Origin: Cryptomeria japonica
Lineage: Eukaryota; Streptophyta; Pinopsida; Cupressales; Cupressaceae
NCBI RefSeq assembly: GCF_030272615.1
Contig: NC_081412.1
Location: 671,238,852-671,302,851, forward strand
Length of the DNA: 64,000 bases
Direction: 5' to 3'
In this document: one piece after another, positions 57,370 through 64,000 of the stretch
Numbering within the stretch: position 1 is the stretch's first letter
Layout: every line of letters starts with the position of its first letter
Translations under genes and position numbers: made by a program
The notes under the pieces: generated by a model
The model's input: the letters and a program-made list of their open reading frames with translations, nothing else
Databases searched by the model: none
What the model was told of the DNA's origin: nothing

Positions 57370-57930
57370 TTCATTTAGGAATATGGTCATTTTTATACGT
57401 CTACAAGTATATATGTACTTAATTTGTAACAACCAAATATTTTTGTTCTCATAATTACTCATAATTTCTATTCCCAATATGTACCTACTTTCCTCCAAAC
57501 TCTTTATCTCATTTGCACCTAAATTTTACCTTTTAGCTCACTAATCATCACTTCGGTGTTACTAAATATTATGTCATCTACATATAAGGCAACAGTTAAT
57601 ATATGATCACCAATGCATCTAATTTAACAAATTCTTGATAGCACATCTATGGTGATTAATTTAAACCATAAAGAGATCCTTTGAATCTACAAACCAAGTG
57701 TTTCTTTTGTTTTACTTCAAATACTTTTGTCTATTGTATATAAATTTCCTCTTCCAAATATCATGCAAAATAAAAATCTTAACATATTTTTTTCTCAATT
57801 TTTAAATCATTAGCAATATGTATAGATAAAAAATCTAATTAGGATAGTTTTGTGAGAAAAAAATTCATCAAAATCCCTTTCTTCTTGTGGACCCACTTAC
57901 ATCCAATTGCCTTACTAATCTTAGTCAAAT
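57370..57930 (-). pseudogene. Copia element F: reverse transcriptase fragment
   Basis: On the minus strand LAVALYVDDIIFSNTEVMIS (catalytic YVDD) lies at about 57605-57545, and an AIGCKWVHKKKG-type N-terminal RT motif at about 57920-57880. Frames are heavily interrupted. Confidence 0.75.
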
Positions 57931-58229
57931 GAACAAAATATTAAGTATTATAAGAGTCTAAATTCATCATCTCACTATCTTTTACAAAAATAGCATCCTT
58001 GTAGGTTATGGGTTCATCATCAATACTTAGTAAAGAAAATATGCAATGAAAATATGGTGCACAATACATGTCAATTGGATTGTGTTGTCTTGTGGATCTT
58101 CTCTAGGGTGGATTAAAGGGTTCTTCCTCTTTTTCTTCTACACGTTCAACCTCTTTAATAATTGCAGTCATCATTCTCATAACTCCTAGTTGAACCTCCT
58201 TCTACTTCATTCGCTAATCCATCTTTTTA

Positions 58230-58850
58230 CTCTTTTACATGCGCGTCTCTTTAAATTTAAAAGTATTATATTTTTCTCTTCTTTATCTTGTGGCTATTTA
58301 GCATTAGAAATAGATATAAGTTCCCTAAAAATCATCTCTAAAATAGACAACTTTTTAAAAAGATTATAAAGCTTATAACCTTTAACAATCTCACCATATC
58401 TAATTAGGATGCATTTATGTTCTTTATTATCTCACTTGGAACACTTTCTTTAGGCACATGAAAAAAGCATCATAGCGAAAACCCTTAAATGTGAAATAGG
58501 ATATTTCTTATCTATCCGCAGTTCATACAATGTTGAATCAAAATGCTTACAAGGAAATATATTGATCAAATAAACAATAGAACTCGTAGTTTCTATTCAT
58601 AATTATATATCCAAATGTGCATCGCTTAACATACTTCTAGCACTTTCCATTAAAGTTCAATTCATCCCTTTTGTAACCCCATTTTGTTGAGGTGTCTAAG
58701 GAGTAGCATTTTACCTTATGACACTTGCATATTTGCAAAATTCATCAAATTCCTTAGAAAAATATTCCCCTCCATTGTCATATCTCAAAACCTTTATCTC
58801 ATAAAATAAATCTAAGTAAACCTCGAAACATCATCAATGAAGAACTAAAG
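58230..58850 (-). pseudogene. Copia element F: integrase fragment
   Basis: On the minus strand FFIDDVSR (about 58845-58825), KVLRYDNGGEYFSKEFDEFC (about 58795-58735) and TPQQNGVTKGMN (about 58700-58665) are the copia integrase core signatures. The block is cut at 58850 by the LINE. Sequence equivalent to the cut point reappears at 60529. Confidence 0.8.
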
Positions 58851-60528
58851 CTTTTTGCCACTGCCGCTACTATGTCGCCTGTTGCCCTAATGCTGAATGC
58901 CGCTCCTGTCTTGCCTCATGTTGCTGCTGCAGGGAGCTCTGTGAAGGATGTTGTGGGCGCTGTGAAGGGGGGCAATGCAGAGGTCTCTGTTCGGGCCTTG
59001 GCGGGGGGTCCGAGGGTTTCTTTTGCGAGTTTGCATTCTTCCTTGCGAGCCTTGCCCTCTTCGAGGGTGGGTGTTGGGTCTGCTCCGACTCTTGGGGGCT
59101 CCCATGCTGCCATGTTGCTAAAGGAGGCTCCTGTGGCTACTCCTTGCAAGCCCAAGATTGTTCCTCCTGTTACTAATACGAAGGGTAGTGATACGGTGCA
59201 TTCGACGCCCTCTGATTCAGATCGGAGATCATCCATTGGCTTTCTGGGTGTCCAATGATACTAATCAAGAGATCATCCATAAATCCTCTATGTTTGAGTC
59301 TCATGGTTTGATTTGCAGGTTTCGGGGCTTTTGGCCAAGCCTTCCTCAGCTACACACTTGGATTTCCCAAAGCTGGGAACCGATTTTAAAAGGTTCAGTT
59401 AACATTTTTCCTTTAGCCAAGGGCTTTTTCATTGCTAAATTTGAATATGAAGAGGATAGATAAAAAATTTTATGTACAAATCCTTTCAGCTGGGAGGACA
59501 AATTTGTTTTGATTGTTAAACCCTGGTTCTTGGGTTTTAATCTTTCTACTGATTCTCTTAATGAGATTCCTATCTTGGTTAGGCTCCCTAACCTTCCCTT
59601 TCATCTATGGACGGACTCTCTGCTAGAGGAAGTGCGGGAGGCTTTAGGCGAATTCCTAATGATTGATAAGGACTCTTACTAAATTTATCATTCTACTTAT
59701 GCTTGGATTTTGGTTAACATTGATGCTTCTAAAGGGCTTCCAGCTAAGATAGAAATTGAATCTTCTTTGGGATCTTGGGTCCAACCGCTTGACTTTGAGG
59801 CTATCCCCTTTAGATTTCGAAAGTGCTTCCAGATTGGACATGTTGCTGCACGGTGTGAATTAGATAAGAAGAAAAAGAAATTTTTTTCTTGGTGGAAAGG
59901 TGCGTCCTCTGAACACTACTTTATTAAAAATAAACGCTTTTCCAAGGTGGCTGTGCAAGATCCTCAGGCCGAGCCTCTGGTTGTTGCCTCTATTTTTGGT
60001 GCGCAGGAGTGTGGGGATGCTTGCAGTGGCATCCCATCCTTGGTGGATGACCTTCCCGCTTCCCAGATTGATACTGGATCTTTGTCTGATCCTTTGATTT
60101 CTATTGTCCCTGCCTCTCTGGAAGCTGGCTCTGTTCCTCCTGGTGATGGGAGGTCCTTTATTCTGGATCCATCCTCTTAGCAAAAGGCTGCTGCTAGGGT
60201 TGAGGAGGGATGGATTAATGTTAAAAGTAAAAAATCTAAATCGTCTCAGTCCTCTTTTGATATGACCCTTCAATCCCATAAGGGTAGGTCAAATTCTTGA
60301 TCCATCCTAGTTGGGTTGGGGCTGCTGGTCTCTTGCAGCCCGCTGGTTCTTGTTTGGGGTCCTTTTTGTGTTGTACCCCATCCTTGGTGTCGCCATGTTG
60401 TGTCTCATTTGTGTTCTGTTTCTTTGAGTGGACTTTCAAGTTTATCTTTCGGTTTGGGTTGCAGGTCCTTCCAAAACCTGCCTTGTAAAGGGTTTTGGGT
60501 CCCTTAAAACCTGTTTTTCCTTAATCAA
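58851..60528 (+). mobile_element. ORF1-only LINE with complete target duplication
   Basis: Flanked by a 25-bp duplication (58826-58850 and 60529-60553, AAACATCATCAATGAA..., three mismatches) derived from the copia integrase it landed in. It carries ORF1 and a 3' UTR ending TTTTTCCTTAATCAAAAA, but nothing between ORF1's stop (about 60299) and the 3' end that could be an endonuclease/RT ORF2. It is much more GC-rich than its surroundings, so probably a younger insertion. Confidence 0.8.
58872..60299 (+). pseudogene. LINE ORF1 (DUF4283 RNA-binding domain + CCHC knuckle)
   Basis: ORF1 proteins of plant L1-type elements bind element RNA. The start MSPVALMLNAAPV opens an Ala/Ser/Gly/Pro-rich N-terminal region (58872-59258). 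After one frameshift the DUF4283 region reads LHTWISQSWEPILKGSVNIF, PLAKGFFIAKFEYEED, KPWFLGFNLSTDSLNE and ILVRLPNLPFHLWTDSLLEE. It continues to LPAKIEIESSLGSWVQPLDF and the knuckle CFQIGHVAARC (about 59830). It ends EGWINVKSKKSK...GRSNS-stop near 60299. Three in-frame stops (59461, 59681, 60178) and one frameshift are the only damage. Confidence 0.85.
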
Positions 60529-60553
60529 AAACATCATCAATGAAAAACAAAAA

Positions 60554-61200
60554 AGACTTATTTTCCAATACAATCAATATCCATAGGACAAAACACATTG
60601 CATAAATAATTTATAAATTACTCTTTGATTTATTACTATTGGAGTTATTGATTGAATCCCACAAGTCTAACAATCATTTGCAAGCAAGATAGGATTGCTT
60701 AACAACCTAAGAATGTATTGATGCACAAAAGAATATGTACAATGAAAAATGAATCCTTATAGAAAGGATAATACAATGCTGTATCTAAACCCTAGATGAA
60801 GATTAAATTGGCTAGTGTCAAGTAACCACATCATATTCAATGTGATAACATGAGCTATTATTAACCAATCTAATAAGATAAATTACACTTCTAAGTTTAG
60901 GTTAAATGAATAAAGTAATAAGGGACCTAATTAAATAATTAATTAGGTGGTATCCTAATTACTCCAACACCCCCCTTATGTAGTGCCCCTCCCTTAAGCA
61001 GATTCCATTTAACTTAGTTTGACTCTGGTTGTTTTCTTCAATGGTTTATGCGACTGGATGACACTCTCTTATGTAATGGCTTTTATTATATTGGTTATGC
61101 ATTTTATCTTGAAGGATGGTTAGATGTTAGATTATATGTGTATACATTGACCTTGGACAGACATATCTAATTTATGAATGAGTTTTACTTGTGGTCGTCT
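60554..61200. other. Intergenic or copia F flank, nothing recognised
   Basis: AT-rich. Contains no readable integrase continuation beyond the duplicated target segment. Confidence 0.4.
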
Positions 61201-61860
61201 TCTTGTATGGGTATGTGTCTGTATGGGGTGTGAGGGGATGATCTTCCATCACCCACTTTGGAGGGACATGTAATGTCACGATTCTCCTCCACCGGTGTGC
61301 CTGTATAGGTTGGTGAAATGTATGTGTGTTTTCTCAGTGATGCAGCTGCAGGTATTGAGCATCGACTCCACCTAAATCTTTAGGTCTGAGAGTGCTCTAC
61401 AACCCAATGGTAAAGTGGAAAAAGGGAGATATCAGTTAGACCCCGTTGTAACACTGTTCCTACGGAACAAAACCTATGTTTGGTGACCTTGTTTTGTTGG
61501 TTTGTGGTTGTTCAGTCCTGTCTAGTTGTCTTTGTGTTTCACAGTTTCTTATTCCAAGGTATTGTTGTGTGGTTAATGTGTTAAGAAGGAAATTAATATT
61601 AATTCTTTAGTTAGATTAATGAATGGAAAATCATTGCAATGTTTTGTTAAATTAAAATTGTGAGTTAGATAATTTAAGTAATAGAGGAATTAATAATAAT
61701 ATCTAATTGTGGGGCTCATAGATTTAAGTTATTTTTTATTATTTATTTGGTTATTTAAAAGAGGATTGTATTAGAATGAATTTTGTCATTTTCATGAGAC
61801 AATTCATTAAATAATATAATTATTATTTTTGCATATACATGTGGGAGTTACAAAAATAAA
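61201..61860. repeat. LTR-like remnant
   Basis: GGGACATGTAATGTCACGATTC near 61260 and ACCCCGTTGTAACACTGTTCC near 61440 are of gypsy-LTR character. An AT-rich region with AATTAATAATAATATC follows. No paired ends. Confidence 0.3.
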
Positions 61861-63389
61861 TTAATGAAAAATTTCTGGCATTTTAGATGTATGATTGTTA
61901 ATATGATGGTTTTGGGGAAATTGCTTTCTGCGTTATGTGTTCCGCATGTGGAAGCACAATTGTTCCTTCATTCAATTGGAGGGATGGCATCGGATTTATT
62001 CCATGTGATCGCGTCGTCTTCCTTTGTTACCGAGTGGGTGCATTGGCAGGCTATACCCCTTCTAACCAATTGATGTTCTTCGCAGTTTTGCATGACTTGT
62101 GGTATGTATCAATCCATACGTGCTTGGATGCTCCCTATTTTGCAATAGCGATACTCTTTCTCATATGTTAATTGGCGTTAATCTCATATCTTTAAACTCA
62201 TTGCGTCCCCTGTGTAATTTTATATCTTTTAATACTCTTGCCATTATGGTCTACTTGGACATAGTTTTAGCCGAATCATTCCTCTGTCTCTTTCCCGTTT
62301 TGGTGTGTTATTTTGGTTAATTCTTCGATATGCATGCATGGTATGCTAGCATGCTTCCTTATTAATGCCTTGTCTATCGTTTTTGTTTCGGAATTATTGT
62401 CATCGTACGGCTTTTCATCACTGTCGGTGCATTTCATGGCTAACCAGTTATTAATTGGATTGCTTCCTATTCTAGTTTGCCGTTTCGGTATCTCGGCCTT
62501 GTTTATCGCTTGTGTATTTTCGGAAATACCTTGTAACCCTGTGGCAATCCCTTATTTCCGATTTAGATATTTATTAAACCGGGGCATAGTCGAGTATGGC
62601 AGAGTTGCCTTCATCGAAGATGTACGTCCCTCCCTTCATTACAAACACCTCCGCTAGGTCTTCTTTTTCATTGAATTAATTGTTCCATTTTGCTTCCCTT
62701 TTTGGCTCCTATTACTATCGGTTTTCCTTCTTGTCTATTGTTGATGCTTTGTGGACTGAGTGAACTCTTTTCTATCCATCCGTGTTTCCTTCTCCTGAGC
62801 TTGTATCATCGGGTTTCCTTGTTTTGACCGGTTCATATAATTTGGATTTCAATTCTTGCCTTTTTTTTTCCGTTTTGCGTTTTGCTCACTGCCTATATCA
62901 AACGTAGTCTTGGTGTTCCTTTAATCAATGGTGTATTGGTATTCTTTCCTCAATTATATCATTATGTGTTTTCTCTTTTAGGAACCGAGCATTGATTTCG
63001 GTTAGCATCTCTTTTTGGGTTCTTGCGAATGTGCAGTATGTGTGCTTTCTCTACTGCGTTAGTCTGATTTTAAGTAGTACGTTCTTTAATGTTCAAATAT
63101 TTATTTTGACCGTACGACACTGCTCATATGTTAATTGAATTAACTAGTCTGTCCAAATATATGGTCGTCGAAATATCTAGCTGTGGAGATATTAGTATAT
63201 CGATGATCACATATAAAATAATGAACTTGGATGGATGGGTAGCTAGATAACATTAATAAAGATTAATTCTTGTTGTTTCTGTTACGTTTAGGTGCTTGTA
63301 TAGGGCTGAGGTAAGTAGAGAAGGGTATGTAATGGTTTCCACCAATCTTGTCCCTTTGAAAGATTGTTGTGGTCCACTAGTGTTTGTAT
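61861..63389. other. Unassigned DNA
   Basis: Overlapping frames (61864-62073, 61935-62171, 62313-62657) are rich in F/L/S/C and show no recognised domain or codon signal. The zone is more pyrimidine-rich than the rest of the window. Confidence 0.4.
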
Positions 63390-63445
63390 GGGGGTCGGGG
63401 GTCGGGGGTCAGGAGAGGTTACCAAAGTAACCCAAGATGGGGGTC
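63389..63445 (+). repeat. G-run tandem (GGGGGTC)3
   Basis: Three GGGGGTC units in direct succession, with a fourth GGGGGTCGG about 35 bp downstream. A potential G-rich secondary structure on the plus strand. Confidence 0.6.
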
Positions 63446-63610
63446 GGAACCTAGTGAAGACCTACCAGGGTAACTCATGACAACCTAGTGATAACACTCT
63501 TCCCTATTGCTACCTAGTGGTAACTTGCATTTTTTGATTCCTTCCATGGATTGTTTTTGGAACTCCAGAAATGGTTGGTTAAATTATATTGGTTTATCCT
63601 TTTGTGGATT

Positions 63611-64000
63611 CACTAGTACATTTGGGTCAAAATTTCGACGGCAAATCGTTGGGATTCCGACACAATTTCATCACACTACCAACAAAAAAAGTTGTCAAAA
63701 ACTTTGTGTAGGAAGTTCCGACTATCCTTGTGGTCATCGCAATTCTGACATCACCTCCAACCTTTCCGATGGCCACCATGGATCCTCATACCCTGAAATA
63801 ATACCGTCGCGATCTTGGCCTATCGTCGGAATTCTGACTCCAAAGGGTAAAATTCTAATAGAGGAGTGCTGTCGGATGCACAACATCCTCGTCAGAACTC
63901 TCCTAGAATTACAACGGCCTCCAGGAGAGTTTTGACAAGGATGTTGTGCATCCGACGGCATTACAACGGTCTCCAGGAGAGTTTCGACAAGGATGCTGTG
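63611..64000 (+). mobile_element. CACTA-like transposon end, copy II (runs off the window)
   Basis: CACTAGTACATTTGGGTC at 63611, then the same subterminal CGACGGCAAATCG, TTCCGACTATCC and CCTATCGTCGGAATT units as copy I. It adds a ~35-bp inverted repeat (GTCGGATGCACAACATCC at about 63869 against its complement ending about 63957). It also has a 50-bp tandem unit, ACGGCCTCCAGGAGAGTTTT..., reaching the window edge. Confidence 0.65.

Noticed and set aside
61864..62657. Chain of small plus-strand ORFs as a possible gene
   Set aside because: They overlap in different frames, have no conserved motif and show no convincing splice sites joining them.
1..64000. tRNA, rRNA or snRNA genes
   Set aside because: No cloverleaf with A and B boxes, rRNA core or snRNA box was found by eye. 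The only tRNA-related strings are primer-binding sites and a single B-box-like motif.

Overview
This 64 kb window looks like nuclear DNA of a gymnosperm, most likely a conifer. It is very AT-rich, has almost no intact coding sequence, and most of it is degraded, nested LTR retrotransposons with 0.5-1.3 kb LTRs and plant-type initiator-Met-tRNA primer sites. There are also Ty1/copia pol remnants, LINE pieces, CACTA-like ends and short TIR elements. The only host gene I can defend is a set of three correctly spliced exons at 49979-50504 encoding the C-terminal half of a proteasome assembly chaperone 4 (PSMG4/PAC4) homologue. A badly decayed PPR gene lies at about 3366-5290.

Layout. 1-6950: intergenic DNA with an imperfect tandem repeat, two self-complementary microsatellites, the PPR pseudogene, and one half of a decayed zinc-knuckle ORF at about 6570-6952. 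6953-28303: a 21 kb retrotransposon nest. Outer element A (LTRs 6953-8087 and 27206-28303, near-perfect 5-bp target duplication) contains element B (LTR 12024-12949), which contains element C (LTRs 16649-17437 and 22459-23275). Two copies of a 1-kb TIR DNA transposon (10143-11197 and 24093-25067, opposite orientations) sit in the second ORFs of A and B. 28304-30780: the other half of the interrupted ORF, AT-rich DNA and a small MITE. 30781-37052: element D, same family as A-C, minus strand. 37294-42173: element E, a complete but mutated Ty1/copia element on the minus strand with an exact 5-bp target duplication. 42179-47567: a solo-type LTR between 91-bp direct repeats, copia integrase debris, then the 3' LTR and RNase H of copia element H. 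47568-49678: a CACTA-like end, a CT-rich tract, an unrecognised ORF and a gypsy-like LTR. 49979-50985: the PSMG4 exons and a tandemly duplicated gene tail. 51240-52756: an LTR-like block. 54600-60900: an old minus-strand copia element (F) broken up by a LINE 3' fragment, an LTR-like block and an ORF1-only LINE. 60900-64000: LTR-like and unassigned DNA ending in a second CACTA-like end.

Main biological point. A, B, C and D share one unusual plan. The LTR is followed by a gag-like ORF made of a coiled coil and four CCHC knuckles, with no capsid domain that I can see. A long second ORF of unknown function then replaces the whole pol region, followed by the polypurine tract and LTR. No protease, integrase, reverse transcriptase or RNase H motif was found inside any of the four. 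All four second ORFs nevertheless keep the same ordered motifs. The polypurine tract and its flank match those of copia element H, which does carry RNase H, so H-type copia elements are a candidate source of the missing enzymes. The family and its second protein are the strongest candidates for something undescribed here.
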